A DNA stretch of 64,000 nt from UBA8079 sp965205535 (GCA_965205535.1 CBDBHH010000005.1:2232001-2296000), one strand, 5' to 3'; positions 18,899 through 27,928 are shown, numbered from the stretch's first letter. Numbers and translations: made by a program. Notes: generated by a model not told the origin, from the sequence alone.

Positions 18899-20248
18899 TT
18901 GCCTGACGGAAGCGGACATATGCAGCCCTATTTGGCCCAGGCGCTCGACGCATCGGCGACCTTCGCGGGTGCCGGCGTGGGCTGGATCGACGCGCTGCGG
19001 CGTGCAGGCGCGGACGCCTATGGGGCGCGTGGCTTACCGCTGCGACGCGACGAGTACTGGCGCTATACCAATCTTAATGCGCTCCTGGACGAGAGTTTTC
19101 AGCTGGCCGAGGCGGCGCCGGCAATCGGTCTGCCGACATTGCCGCATCCGTCCGTGGCGGGTCTGGCGACGTACCGTGTGGTGCTGGTGAACGGGCGCGT
19201 GCAGCCGAAACTGTGCGCGCTGGACGGCATGCCTGATGACGTCCTGATTAGCGGACTGGAAGACCTTCTGGCTGCCGCCCCGGACAGGCTCGAGTCGCAT
19301 CTCGGCAAGATCGCGCCGCTCGCGGACATGCCGATGGCCGCACTCAATACGGCCTTTCTGCAAGACGGGATGGCGATTTTCATCGGCGCGAACATCATTC
19401 TCGATAAGCCCGTCCACCTGATTTCGATCACCGCACCGGGCGAGGGGGCAATGATGGTCCAGCCGCGCCATCTCGTGGTGATGGGAGAGGGCGCGCAAGC
19501 GACACTCATCGAGACCCACATCACGGCGACCGGCGGGTCGAGTTTCAACAATATCGTGACCGAGCTGGAGTTGGCCGAGGGCGCGAAGCTCAACCATTTC
19601 GTATTCCAGGAAGAGGCCGACACGAGCGTGCATCTGTCGGGCACTGCGGTCTCCCTTGCGGCAGGCTCCTTCTATGACAGTTTCGTGCTGCAGAGCGGTG
19701 CTGCGATCGGGCGAAGTGAAATTCGTGCCTATCTGAATGGCCCCGGCGTCGATTGCCGCCTCGATGGGGTGTATCTGGCCACGGGCAAGCAGGTCGTGGA
19801 CAACACCACCTATGTGGAACATGCCGCACCGGAATGCCGATCGCGCCAGGTCTATAAGGGTGTGCTTGACGGCCAGGCACGCGGTGTATTCCAGGGCAAG
19901 GTGCATGTCTTGCGGGATGCGCAGAAGACCGATGGACATCAGTTGAGCCGCGCGTTGCTGTTGTCGCCGCGGGCTGAAATCGACGCGCGCCCCGAACTCG
20001 AAATCTACGCCGACGATGTTAAGTGCAGCCACGGTGCGACGGCGGGTGAGCTGGACGAGGATGCGCTTTTCTACCTTCTCAGCCGCGGTATTCCCCAGAC
20101 GACAGCCCGGCGGATGCTGATCGAGGCGTTCTTGTCGGAAGCGATTGAAGAGATTCCCCTGCAGCCGGTCGCAGAGGATTTCTCGACCCATGTGCGCCAA
20201 TGGCTGGCCGGACACATAGATCAGCCGGCACACGGAGCGGGTTCATGA
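18899..20248 (+). CDS. sufD: Fe-S cluster assembly protein SufD
   Basis: A 449-residue partner of SufB in the SufBC2D scaffold. It carries the same beta-helix fold, with the C-terminal signature DVKCSHGATAGELDEDALFYL and SRGIPQTTARRMLIEAF. The TTG start at 18899 has a good GGAGG six bases upstream; an ATG at 18920 with GGAAG is an alternative that would shorten the protein by seven residues. Its stop overlaps the sufS start by ATGA. Confidence 0.95.
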   Translation: MPDGSGHMQPYLAQALDASATFAGAGVGWIDALRRAGADAYGARGLPLRRDEYWRYTNLNALLDESFQLAEAAPAIGLPTLPHPSVAGLATYRVVLVNGRVQPKLCALDGMPDDVLISGLEDLLAAAPDRLESHLGKIAPLADMPMAALNTAFLQDGMAIFIGANIILDKPVHLISITAPGEGAMMVQPRHLVVMGEGAQATLIETHITATGGSSFNNIVTELELAEGAKLNHFVFQEEADTSVHLSGTAVSLAAGSFYDSFVLQSGAAIGRSEIRAYLNGPGVDCRLDGVYLATGKQVVDNTTYVEHAAPECRSRQVYKGVLDGQARGVFQGKVHVLRDAQKTDGHQLSRALLLSPRAEIDARPELEIYADDVKCSHGATAGELDEDALFYLLSRGIPQTTARRMLIEAFLSEAIEEIPLQPVAEDFSTHVRQWLAGHIDQPAHGAGS

Positions 20249-21498
20249 CGTCCCCAAACACGGCACAGGCCGGCACACTGACATACGACATCGATGCCAT
20301 ACGGGCCGATTTTCCAATCCTCACCCGGACCATGCACGACAAGCCGCTCGCGTTTCTCGACAGTGCGGCCTCGGCACAGAAGCCACGCCAGGTGATCGAT
20401 GCGGTCTCGGCGGCGTATGAGACAGAATACGCGAACGTCCATCGCGGCCTCTACCAGATCAGCGAGGCGGTGACGGCACGCTATGAAGGGACCCGGGAGA
20501 CGATCCGGCAGTTCATTAACGCCGCGCACACCCACGAGATCATCTTCACCCGCAACGGGACGGAATCGATCAACCTTGTGGCCCACAGCTTCGGTCGAAA
20601 GTTTCTCGAGGAAGGCGACGAGGTCGTCATCACCGAGCTTGAGCATCATGCGAACGTCGTGCCGTGGCAGATGCTGCGCGACGAGAAGGGCATTGTCGTG
20701 AAGGTTGCGCCGGTCAGTGACGACGGCGAGTTGATCATGTCCGCGTTTGAAGATCTGCTGGGGCCGAAGACCAGGCTCGTGGCGGTCGCTCACATGTCGA
20801 ACGTGATGGGTACGATCCTCCCGGTCGAGGATATCATCCGGCGGGCCCATGCAGTGGGCGCGAAGGTCTTGCTCGATGGTTGCCAGTCGGTAACCCACAT
20901 CCCCGTCGATGTGCAGGCGCTGGGCTGCGATTTCTACATTTTCTCCGGGCACAAGCTGTATGGACCGAGCGGGATCGGCGTGCTGTATGGCCGCGAAGAG
21001 CTGCTCAATGAGATGCCGCCTTTCATGGGTGGCGGCGACATGATCTCGTCCGTGACGTTTGAAAAGTCGACATGGGCAGCATTGCCCCACAAGTTCGAGG
21101 CTGGCACGCCGGCGATCGTCCAGGCGATCGGACTGGGTGCGGCGATCGATTATGTGACCGGAATCGGATTGGACGCCATCGGCGCGCATGAGGCCGATTT
21201 GCTGAATTACGCGACCCAGAAACTTTCCAGCGTGGACGGATTGCGGATCATCGGGACTGCGCCGAACAAGGCGAGCGTCGTGTCGTTCACGCTCGATTTT
21301 GCTCATCCCCATGATGTCGCCACGATCATCGATCGGGCGGGCGTCGCTGTGCGCGCAGGCCATCATTGTGCGCAGCCCCTGATGGATCGTATGGATGTGC
21401 CGGCCACGGTTCGTGCGTCGATCGGAATGTACAATAACAGAGCCGATATCGATGCCCTCGTGGCGGCCCTGGGTGACGTGCAGGAGTTGTTTGGCTGA
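20245..21498 (+). CDS. sufS: Cysteine desulfurase SufS (class II)
   Basis: A 417-residue class II cysteine desulfurase, the sulfur donor of the SUF pathway. The PLP lysine is in FSGHKLYGPSGIGVLYG near residue 236 and the catalytic cysteine in VRAGHHCAQPLMDRM near residue 375, without the extended loop of class I enzymes. I start at the ATG that overlaps the sufD stop, giving MTSPNTAQ. It is the third desulfurase in this operon. The next gene encodes a SufU-type protein, its expected sulfur acceptor. Confidence 0.96.
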   Translation: MTSPNTAQAGTLTYDIDAIRADFPILTRTMHDKPLAFLDSAASAQKPRQVIDAVSAAYETEYANVHRGLYQISEAVTARYEGTRETIRQFINAAHTHEIIFTRNGTESINLVAHSFGRKFLEEGDEVVITELEHHANVVPWQMLRDEKGIVVKVAPVSDDGELIMSAFEDLLGPKTRLVAVAHMSNVMGTILPVEDIIRRAHAVGAKVLLDGCQSVTHIPVDVQALGCDFYIFSGHKLYGPSGIGVLYGREELLNEMPPFMGGGDMISSVTFEKSTWAALPHKFEAGTPAIVQAIGLGAAIDYVTGIGLDAIGAHEADLLNYATQKLSSVDGLRIIGTAPNKASVVSFTLDFAHPHDVATIIDRAGVAVRAGHHCAQPLMDRMDVPATVRASIGMYNNRADIDALVAALGDVQELFG

Positions 21499-21953
21499 TG
21501 AGTGACGATCTACGAGAGCTCTACCAGGAAGTCATTCTGGAGCATGGCAAGAACCCCCGGAATTTCCACGCAAGTGACGATGCCACGAACGAAGCGCGCG
21601 GCAACAATCCACTATGTGGCGACCAGCTTGTGATCTATCTCAATCTCGATGGTGAGAAGCGCGTTGCCGACGTTTCGTTTCTCGGCAAGGGCTGTGCAAT
21701 CTGCATGGCATCGGCGTCGATGATGACGGAGATGCTCAAGGGCCGTACGCAGGACGAAGCGAAGAGTTTGTTCGAGGCCTTTCACGATATGTGTACGGGA
21801 GAAGACAATGGGCATGAGTTGCCCGATGACGTGGAGAAGCTGCAGGTCCTCTCGGGAGTTCGAGAGTTCCCGACGCGGGTTAAATGCGCCACATTGCCGT
21901 GGCACACGATGGTCGCCGCCCTGCAGGGCGAAGACGAAATTTCGACGGAATAG
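21498..21953 (+). CDS. sufU: SufU-type Fe-S assembly scaffold/sulfur acceptor
   Basis: A 151-residue member of the IscU/NifU-N superfamily. The three ligand cysteines are in NPLCGDQ (C40), GKGCAICMASASMM (C65) and RVKCATLPW (about C130). The ~20-residue insertion before the last cysteine (PDDVEKLQVLSGVREFP) marks the SufU subgroup, which in Bacillus accepts sulfur from SufS by a zinc-dependent swap. No sufE gene is present in this operon, so SufU probably fills that role. The first base overlaps the sufS stop. Confidence 0.92.
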   Translation: MSDDLRELYQEVILEHGKNPRNFHASDDATNEARGNNPLCGDQLVIYLNLDGEKRVADVSFLGKGCAICMASASMMTEMLKGRTQDEAKSLFEAFHDMCTGEDNGHELPDDVEKLQVLSGVREFPTRVKCATLPWHTMVAALQGEDEISTE

Positions 21954-21964
21954 GATCGACGGGT

Positions 21965-22375
21965 ATGAGCTACGATCACGGAATGGATGCACCTCCGGGC
22001 ATGTTCGCCCCGATGCCGCCGGGCGAGGAGATCACGGCGCGTGCGGGAGAGCCCTTGCCGGATGGAACGGTCATCGCCGATCGGGAGGCGGTCATCGCCG
22101 CATTGCGGACCGTTCATGACCCGGAAATTCCGGTGAATATTTATGATCTGGGGTTGATCTATGATTTCGGGATTCACACCGACGGGTCCGTCCGGGTCGA
22201 TATGTCCCTGACCGCGCCGGCCTGCCCGGTGGCGGGTGAAATTCCCTACTGGGTCGCAAACGCCGTCGCCAATGTCGAAGGCATCGGCGAGGTGGTGGTG
22301 AACCTGATTTGGGAACCACCCTGGGACATGAGCCGCATGTCCGATGATGCCAAGCTGGCCCTCGGCGTCGAATGA
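21965..22375 (+). CDS. sufT: SUF maturation factor SufT (DUF59/MIP18 family)
   Basis: A 136-residue protein with a DUF59 (MIP18-like) domain over its C-terminal ~100 residues: ALRTVHDPEIPVNIYDLGLI and SLTAPACPVAGEIPYWV, where the DPE and the cysteine of ACP are the conserved features. SufT proteins help mature Fe-S enzymes, especially under high demand. The ATG giving MSYDHGMDAPPGMFAP was chosen because it lies just after the sufU stop. The N-terminal ~35 residues are rich in proline and methionine. Confidence 0.9.
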   Translation: MSYDHGMDAPPGMFAPMPPGEEITARAGEPLPDGTVIADREAVIAALRTVHDPEIPVNIYDLGLIYDFGIHTDGSVRVDMSLTAPACPVAGEIPYWVANAVANVEGIGEVVVNLIWEPPWDMSRMSDDAKLALGVE

Positions 22376-22402
22376 CCTATATAGATCGTCACGGAGTGGA
22401 AA

Positions 22403-22738
22403 ATGCCTGAGCCGATCATAAAGCTTACCGATGCTGCCGCACAGCGGGTGCAATCCTTGATGTCCAAGGCGGAGGATGGTGTCGCCGGTCTGCGTGTGGG
22501 GCTCTCCACACGCGGCTGTTCCGGCCTGTCCTATGTCGTTGAGTATGCCGAGGATGCAAAGCAGTTCGAAGAAGTGATCGAGGACAAGGGCGTGAAGGTC
22601 TTTATCGACCCGGCCGCGACGATGTTCCTGATCGGCGCGACGATGGATTACCGTGAAGGCAAGTTTGAATCGGGGTTCGTCTTCGAAAACCCGAATGCCA
22701 AGGGAACTTGCGGCTGCGGTGAATCGTTCCACGTCTAG
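22403..22738 (+). CDS. A-type Fe-S carrier (IscA/SufA/HesB family)
   Basis: A 111-residue A-type carrier that passes Fe-S clusters to target proteins. The three invariant cysteines are in TRGCSGLSY and in the C-terminal GTCGCGESF. Length and spacing fit the SufA/IscA/ErpA group; which member it is cannot be told from sequence alone, though the operon position favours SufA. GGAG precedes the ATG. Confidence 0.94.
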   Translation: MPEPIIKLTDAAAQRVQSLMSKAEDGVAGLRVGLSTRGCSGLSYVVEYAEDAKQFEEVIEDKGVKVFIDPAATMFLIGATMDYREGKFESGFVFENPNAKGTCGCGESFHV

Positions 22739-22768
22739 GCCGCCGCGCCGAGTGAATTTGAGCCCTTC

Positions 22769-23101
22769 ATGCCCCGAATGACATTTATAGACAGCGCCGG
22801 CGCTTCACATGATGTGGAAGCGCCGCTCGGTCATTCGCTTTTGCAGATAGCCTGGGACAACGGGCTGGATGTCGAGGGGGCGTGCGAGGGGGCCATGGCC
22901 TGTTCCACATGCCATGTGATTGTCGACCCCGAGTGGTTTGCACGCCTCGATGCGCCGACGGAGGACGAGGAAGACATGCTCGACCTCGCACCGGGCCTGA
23001 AGGCGACGTCCCGGCTCGGTTGCCAGATCATCGTGACTGCGGCGATGGACGGGCTGAAGGTCCATCTGCCGGGGTCGACCCGCAACCTGATGCTCGGCTA
23101 G
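22769..23101 (+). CDS. [2Fe-2S] ferredoxin, adrenodoxin type
   Basis: A 110-residue electron carrier. Cluster ligands are in CEGAMACSTCHV (Cys-X5-Cys-X2-Cys) with the fourth cysteine in TSRLGCQIIVT, the adrenodoxin/Fdx pattern used to feed electrons into Fe-S cluster assembly. The stop TAG overlaps the GTG start of tenA by one base. Confidence 0.93.
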   Translation: MPRMTFIDSAGASHDVEAPLGHSLLQIAWDNGLDVEGACEGAMACSTCHVIVDPEWFARLDAPTEDEEDMLDLAPGLKATSRLGCQIIVTAAMDGLKVHLPGSTRNLMLG

Positions 23102-23778
23102 TGGCGTATCTCGACGATCTCGAGCTGCTCCCGCGCCTGCGTGCCGAGTCGCCCGCCTGGGCGGACTATGTCGCGCATCCATTCGTGTCGGGCATTCAGG
23201 ACGGCAGCCTGCCGGAGACGGCGTTCCGGCACTATCTGGCGCAGGACTACCTTTTTCTCATCCATTTCGCCCGCGCCTATGCGCTCGCGGCCTACAAGGC
23301 CGATAGGCTGGCCGACATTCGTGATGCGGCGGCCGGGATGAGCGCCATCGTGGACACCGAGATGGCGCTGCATGTCGAATATTGTGCCGGCTGGGGGCTG
23401 ACCGAGGCCGAAATGGAGGCCTTACCGGAGGCGTCGGCGACGATGGCATATACCCGTTACGTCCTGGAGAAGGGCCACCAGGGAGATTTGCTGGATCTCT
23501 ATGTGGCGCTGGCACCCTGTGTCATCGGCTATGGCGAGATCGGGGCGCGCCTGGCGTCTGACCCTGCGACCAAGCGCGACGGCAACCCCTATGCGTCCTG
23601 GATAGACATGTATGCCGGTGGAGACTACCAGCCGGCCGCCCGTGCCCATGCGGAGATGCTCGATCGGCTGTGGAGCCGGCGCGCGGGGCGAGGGCGGGTA
23701 GACGAACTATCGAGAATTTTCGATGAGGCGACCCGGCTCGAGGTCGACTTCTGGCAGATGGGGCTGGACGCGCGCTAA
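23101..23778 (+). CDS. tenA: TenA-family thiaminase II/aminopyrimidine hydrolase
   Basis: A 225-residue all-helical TenA protein. In the family it hydrolyses aminopyrimidine breakdown products of thiamine so that HMP can be reused. The active-site cysteine is in ALAPCVIGYGEIG, and a glutamate near the C-terminus (DEATRLEVDFW) fits the second catalytic position. I start at GTG, which overlaps the ferredoxin stop (TAGTG). It closes the SUF operon; the stop overlaps the convergent secreted-protein gene by four bases. Confidence 0.9.
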   Translation: MAYLDDLELLPRLRAESPAWADYVAHPFVSGIQDGSLPETAFRHYLAQDYLFLIHFARAYALAAYKADRLADIRDAAAGMSAIVDTEMALHVEYCAGWGLTEAEMEALPEASATMAYTRYVLEKGHQGDLLDLYVALAPCVIGYGEIGARLASDPATKRDGNPYASWIDMYAGGDYQPAARAHAEMLDRLWSRRAGRGRVDELSRIFDEATRLEVDFWQMGLDAR

Positions 23779-24422
23779 CGTGTTTTGGCGTCGTCGAAAC
23801 CGCCGATCGTGATCTCGATATTCTCGTTGGCGCTTCGCACCCGGCCGTCGTCCCACAGAACGGGTTCGGCATCCGGGCCGATCTCGACGCTGTAACGGCT
23901 CGCAGCCAATCCTGTGCGTGCCAGACCGGTGCGCGCCTGGGTCAGCAGCTCGTCGCCCGAATAGGGCCGCCCGCGGCTCAATGTGACCCGGCCGCCGTGG
24001 ACAATGACCGATGCATTCCAGTTCCCTGCATTGGCGATGGCTTTCTGCACCCGGCGCAGCACGTTCTCGACCTCGCGCGACGCGGCCGTATCGCGGCTCA
24101 CCACCTGGTTGCCGCTGACCTTGATGACAAAGGTGGCCGGCCCGGTCATCAGGCCGGGGTCGAAGCGAAACTCTCGCTGCAAGGCCGCAATCGCGGCGTC
24201 GGTGGCGGCGTTGCGCGCGTTCGCCGCGTCTGCCGCAACGCTATCGAAGCAGGCCAGGCGCGCGGTTTCGTCAGCCAGCGTCGCGCAGCGCTGGATGTCT
24301 TCGCCAAGGTCGGCATGGGCGGGCACCCCGCCGAGAACCGTGAAGGCCACCAGCCCGGTCGCCACGGCCAACCCGAATTTTACGCTGCCAAGCATGGGTC
24401 GATGATGGTTGTTGATACGCAT
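23775..24422 (-). CDS. Secreted protein of unknown function
   Basis: About 215 residues with an N-terminal signal peptide (FGLAVATGLVAFTVLGGVPAHA, cleaved after AHA). The mature part starts DLGEDIQRCATLADETARLACFD, a two-cysteine pattern seen at the N-terminus of many proteobacterial periplasmic proteins, then a mixed alpha/beta region that I do not recognise (NAGNWNASVIVHGGRVTLSR). I chose ATG at 24422; ATG at 24395 is equally possible, and neither has a strong ribosome site. It diverges from mnmA. Confidence 0.7.
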   Translation of the reverse strand: MRINNHHRPMLGSVKFGLAVATGLVAFTVLGGVPAHADLGEDIQRCATLADETARLACFDSVAADAANARNAATDAAIAALQREFRFDPGLMTGPATFVIKVSGNQVVSRDTAASREVENVLRRVQKAIANAGNWNASVIVHGGRVTLSRGRPYSGDELLTQARTGLARTGLAASRYSVEIGPDAEPVLWDDGRVRSANENIEITIGGFDDAKTR

Positions 24423-24516
24423 AATGGAAAGATGGCGGCTCGCTGCCGTCTGATCAAGCCGGATACGCATTCGTGACCTGTTTGCCGTTTGTCGCGACAC
24501 GCCTATATTGCCGCCC

Positions 24517-25671
24517 GTGAGCAAGCAACTGAACAGTCTGGGTTTTGACCGTCCGCCGGCCGACACACGCGTCGTGGTGGCGATGTCCGGTGGTGTCGAC
24601 AGTTCGGTGACCGCAGCGCTGCTCCACGAGCAGGGCTATGACGTCGTCGGGATCACGCTGCAGCTTTATGATCATGGCGCTGCGACCGCGCGCGCAAAGG
24701 CCTGCTGTGCGGGCCAGGACATTTATGACGCGCACCGGGTCGCGGACACGATTGGCTTTCCCCACTATGTGCTCGACTATGAATCCCGTTTTCGCGAAGA
24801 CGTGATCGAGAATTTCGCCGATGCCTATGTGCGCGGCGAGACGCCCATTCCCTGCGTGACCTGCAACCAGACGGTCAAATTCCGCGATCTCGTTTCGACG
24901 GCGCGAGATCTGGGTGCCGATGCGCTGGCGACGGGCCATTACATCCGCCGCGAGACCGGCCCCGGCGGTGCGGAACTGCACCGGGCCGCCGATGGTTCAA
25001 AAGACCAGAGCTATTTCCTGTTTGCGACGACCCACGAACAGCTCGACTATCTGCGGTTTCCGCTGGGGGCCATGCCCAAGGATCAGGTGCGCGAACACGC
25101 CCGGCGCCTCGGTCTTGCGATCTCCGAGAAGCCGGACAGCCAGGACATCTGCTTCGTGCCGGACGGCAAGTATGCGCAGATCGTCGAAAAGCTGCGCCCC
25201 GGCGCGGCGGAGCCCGGCGACATTGTGCACATGGATGGAACCGTGTTGGGACAGCATGACGGTATCCTGAATTTCACGATTGGCCAGCGACGCGGGCTCG
25301 GGATCGGCGGACGAAAAGATGCCGAAGAGGATGCGCTCTACGTGGTTCGTCTCGACCCTGATGCACGCCACGTCATCGTGGGTCCGCGATCGGCCCTGGC
25401 GACATCGCGTATTACGGTCAGTGGGCTTAACTGGCTGGGTGAGGGTGGTACCCCGCCGGCTGAAGGGCTGGATGTGGGTGTCAAAATACGTTCGACAATG
25501 GAACCTGTACCGGGGCGTGTCATGGGTCTTGCCGACGGCCATGCGCATGTCGAGCTGGTGACGCCGGAGTTCGGAGTCTCGCCGGGCCAGGCCGCGGTCT
25601 TTTACGACGGGGATCGGGTTCTCGGCGGTGGCTGGATCCAGCGGAATGATCAACAAAGCGAAGCAGCATGA
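24517..25671 (+). CDS. mnmA: tRNA 2-thiouridine(34) synthase MnmA
   Basis: A 384-residue PP-loop ATPase that thiolates uridine 34 of tRNA-Lys, Glu and Gln using IscS-derived sulfur. Visible motifs are the PP-loop SGGVDSSV, the catalytic cysteines in TPIPCVTCNQTVKF and SQDICFVPDG, and the tRNA-binding TIGQRRGLGIGG. GTG at 24517 (MSKQLNSLG) was chosen over a TTG three codons earlier; neither has a clear ribosome site. Its stop overlaps the next gene by ATGA. Confidence 0.95.
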   Translation: MSKQLNSLGFDRPPADTRVVVAMSGGVDSSVTAALLHEQGYDVVGITLQLYDHGAATARAKACCAGQDIYDAHRVADTIGFPHYVLDYESRFREDVIENFADAYVRGETPIPCVTCNQTVKFRDLVSTARDLGADALATGHYIRRETGPGGAELHRAADGSKDQSYFLFATTHEQLDYLRFPLGAMPKDQVREHARRLGLAISEKPDSQDICFVPDGKYAQIVEKLRPGAAEPGDIVHMDGTVLGQHDGILNFTIGQRRGLGIGGRKDAEEDALYVVRLDPDARHVIVGPRSALATSRITVSGLNWLGEGGTPPAEGLDVGVKIRSTMEPVPGRVMGLADGHAHVELVTPEFGVSPGQAAVFYDGDRVLGGGWIQRNDQQSEAA

Positions 25672-26384
25672 GCATCTATGTCCTGGTTCACGGGGCCTAT
25701 CATGGGGGTTGGTGCTACGAGAAGGTCGTTCCGTTGCTCGAGGCCGCAGGGCATACCGCCATCGCGGTCGACCTGCCGGGGCATGGCAGCAACATCGTCC
25801 CCATCGAGCAGGTCTCGCTGGATGCCTATGTCGATCATGTTTGTGACATTGTCGCGGCGCAGAGCGTCCCCGTGGTCCTCGTCGGCCACAGCCTGGGCGG
25901 GATGACCATCACCCAGGTGGCCGAGCGCATGCCCGAAAACCTGTCCTGGGTGGTCTATCTGACGGCGATGATGCCGCAAAACGGCCAGAACCGTGCGGAT
26001 CTGGCGGCATTTGAAGGTCCGGAAAAGATGGCGGCTAAGCGGATCATTTCCGAAGACGGATTGTCCTCGACCGTGCCCGAAGAAATCATCCCTCCGACAT
26101 TCTACGGTCAGTGCAGCGCGGAAGATATCGCGCACGCGATCGAACGCCTGGTGCCCCAGGCCACGGAACCGTTCCAGCGCCAGGCCGAGACCACGCCCGA
26201 GCGGTTCGGGACGGTCCGGCGTGCCTTCATTGAATGCGCGCGCGACAACGCGATCCCGATAGACATGCAGCGGGCGATGATCGCCGCGCAGCCTTGCGAT
26301 CGGGTGTTCACCATCGACACCGACCATTCACCATTCTATTCGGCGCCGGACGCCCTCGCGCGCGACCTGCTCGAACTGGCCTGA
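25668..26384 (+). CDS. Alpha/beta hydrolase, plant-esterase-like
   Basis: A 238-residue alpha/beta hydrolase with the fold of the methylesterase/hydroxynitrile-lyase group. The N-terminal LVHGAYHGGWCYEKVVPLLE, the nucleophile elbow VGHSLGGMT and the C-terminal TDHSPFYSAPDALA with the catalytic histidine are typical. The substrate is unknown. The 4-base overlap with mnmA implies cotranscription, probably without functional connection. Confidence 0.85.
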   Translation: MSIYVLVHGAYHGGWCYEKVVPLLEAAGHTAIAVDLPGHGSNIVPIEQVSLDAYVDHVCDIVAAQSVPVVLVGHSLGGMTITQVAERMPENLSWVVYLTAMMPQNGQNRADLAAFEGPEKMAAKRIISEDGLSSTVPEEIIPPTFYGQCSAEDIAHAIERLVPQATEPFQRQAETTPERFGTVRRAFIECARDNAIPIDMQRAMIAAQPCDRVFTIDTDHSPFYSAPDALARDLLELA

Positions 26385-26519
26385 CGCCAAACCCCCATGC
26401 ATTCCGGCCTTGCAGGGCTTTTGCTCGCGCACCCGTTGGGGATTGCGTAGCATGACAATTGGTCGGCCTTCGCCGGACACCCGATAAAGAATTCCAATGA
26501 CCGATCCCCAGGAGGACCC

Positions 26520-26915
26520 ATGACTCTCATCACACGTAATCCCGCCACCATCGCCCCGCCTGCCGCCCTGTACAGCCACTCGGTCGAAATCCCACCGAAC
26601 GCACGGTGGCTGATCACCGCCGGCCAGGTCGGTGTCACGCCGGACGGCACGGTGCCCGAGGGCTTCGAGGCCCAGCATGACCTTGTCTGGCAGAACACTC
26701 TCGCGATCCTGGAAGACGCCGGTTTCGGCCCGGAACATATCGTGCGCCTGAATGTCTACTCGACCGATCCGTCGGGCCTGCAGTTCCTTGTGCCGCACCG
26801 GGAGAAATATCTCGCACCGGGCCATGTGCCGGCCTCGACCTGGGTCGTCATCAGCCAGCTCGCCAACCCGCAATGGGTGGTCGAGATGGAGACCATCGCC
26901 GCGAAGCCCGAGTAG
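26520..26915 (+). CDS. RidA (YjgF/YER057c/UK114) family protein
   Basis: A 131-residue RidA-superfamily protein. RidA itself deaminates reactive enamine/imine intermediates; other subgroups serve in catabolic pathways. The arginine that binds the carboxylate in true RidA (in a xxNRxx context near residue 105) is not obvious here (PASTWVVISQLA), so this is probably an Rid subgroup of other function. A strong CAGGAGG precedes the ATG. A frameshifted relative lies at 33580-33970. Confidence 0.85.
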   Translation: MTLITRNPATIAPPAALYSHSVEIPPNARWLITAGQVGVTPDGTVPEGFEAQHDLVWQNTLAILEDAGFGPEHIVRLNVYSTDPSGLQFLVPHREKYLAPGHVPASTWVVISQLANPQWVVEMETIAAKPE

Positions 26916-26963
26916 CGAATAATTGAGCCGGTCGGGAAATCAAGCCCGGCCGGGTCGGTTCGT

Positions 26964-27887
26964 ATGAGCAAGCCGCAAGACAGCCGGTTCCGCCAGGGGT
27001 TGTGGCCTTATGCCATGATCCTGGCGGCGGCCTTCATTCTGGCATCGAACCACATCATCGGAAGATGGGTGCAGGGCGATATGCCGCCCATGGGCATCGG
27101 CTTCTGGCGGCTGTTCATCGCAACCGCGGTGCTGCTGCCGTTCGTGGGGCGCTCAGTCTGGGCCAAACGCGGCTTGCTGCGCCAACACTGGAAGCTGTTC
27201 CTGATAATGGCCGTCGCGCTGGGGCCATTTGGAAACGCTGCGGTGTATGTGGCCTATCATTTCACGACCGCGATCAATGGCGGCGTCGTTTCGACCGCGC
27301 AACCGGTTGCGACGGTGCTGATTACCTTCTTCCTGTTTCGCGAGTCCGTTACGCGGGTGCAGACCCTCGGGATCATTCTCGCGACGGTCGGGGTGTTCGT
27401 GATTGTTTCGCGCGGGGACCTGGGTGTTCTTGCCGGGCTCGAACCGAATATCGGCGATTTGATCATGTTGGCGGCGATGTTTGGTTTTGCCGTACACAAC
27501 TCATTGCTGCGCAAGGTGCCGGGCAGCTTCACGACGGCGGAGATACTGCTGTCGGTGCAGTGCTTCTCCATGCTCGTGATGCTGCCGCTGTATGTGACGG
27601 AAACGATCGTCTTCAAGCCCATGCCCGTCTCCTGGGAAGCCGCCGCTGTCATGGCCTGGATCGGCATTGGTGTGGCGATCATAGCCGTTGGATTTACCAA
27701 CACATCGATCCTTGCTCTTGGTGCGAACAAGGCAACGATTTCGAATTATATCCGCGCGCTCATCACCGCCGGCCTGGCAATTTTGATCCTTGGCGAACGC
27801 CTGGAAGTCTTCCATCTGGTGGCGTTTGCGTTCGTCGTGGCGGGCGTGGTGATGCTCGGGCGAGGGCGCAGGGTGCGCCCGGCTTGA
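26964..27887 (+). CDS. EamA/DMT-family transporter
   Basis: A 307-residue inner-membrane protein with about ten hydrophobic helices arranged as two EamA repeats (residues ~15-150 and ~165-300). Features such as ASNHIIGRWVQGDMPPMGIGFWRLF and NGGVVSTAQPVATVLITFF are typical. Substrate cannot be predicted. It is an intact relative of the TGA-interrupted transporter at 1153-2106 and ends about 40 bp before tRNA-Met. Confidence 0.9.
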   Translation: MSKPQDSRFRQGLWPYAMILAAAFILASNHIIGRWVQGDMPPMGIGFWRLFIATAVLLPFVGRSVWAKRGLLRQHWKLFLIMAVALGPFGNAAVYVAYHFTTAINGGVVSTAQPVATVLITFFLFRESVTRVQTLGIILATVGVFVIVSRGDLGVLAGLEPNIGDLIMLAAMFGFAVHNSLLRKVPGSFTTAEILLSVQCFSMLVMLPLYVTETIVFKPMPVSWEAAAVMAWIGIGVAIIAVGFTNTSILALGANKATISNYIRALITAGLAILILGERLEVFHLVAFAFVVAGVVMLGRGRRVRPA

Positions 27888-27928
27888 CAGGCGGTCGGCG
27901 CACCACCTATATCCCCAGCCGCACTTGG

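Noticed and set aside
22882..23100. N-terminal extension of tenA into the ferredoxin gene
   Set aside because: The extra 73 residues are an Arg/Cys-rich shadow of the ferredoxin; the GTG at 23101 gives the normal TenA start.
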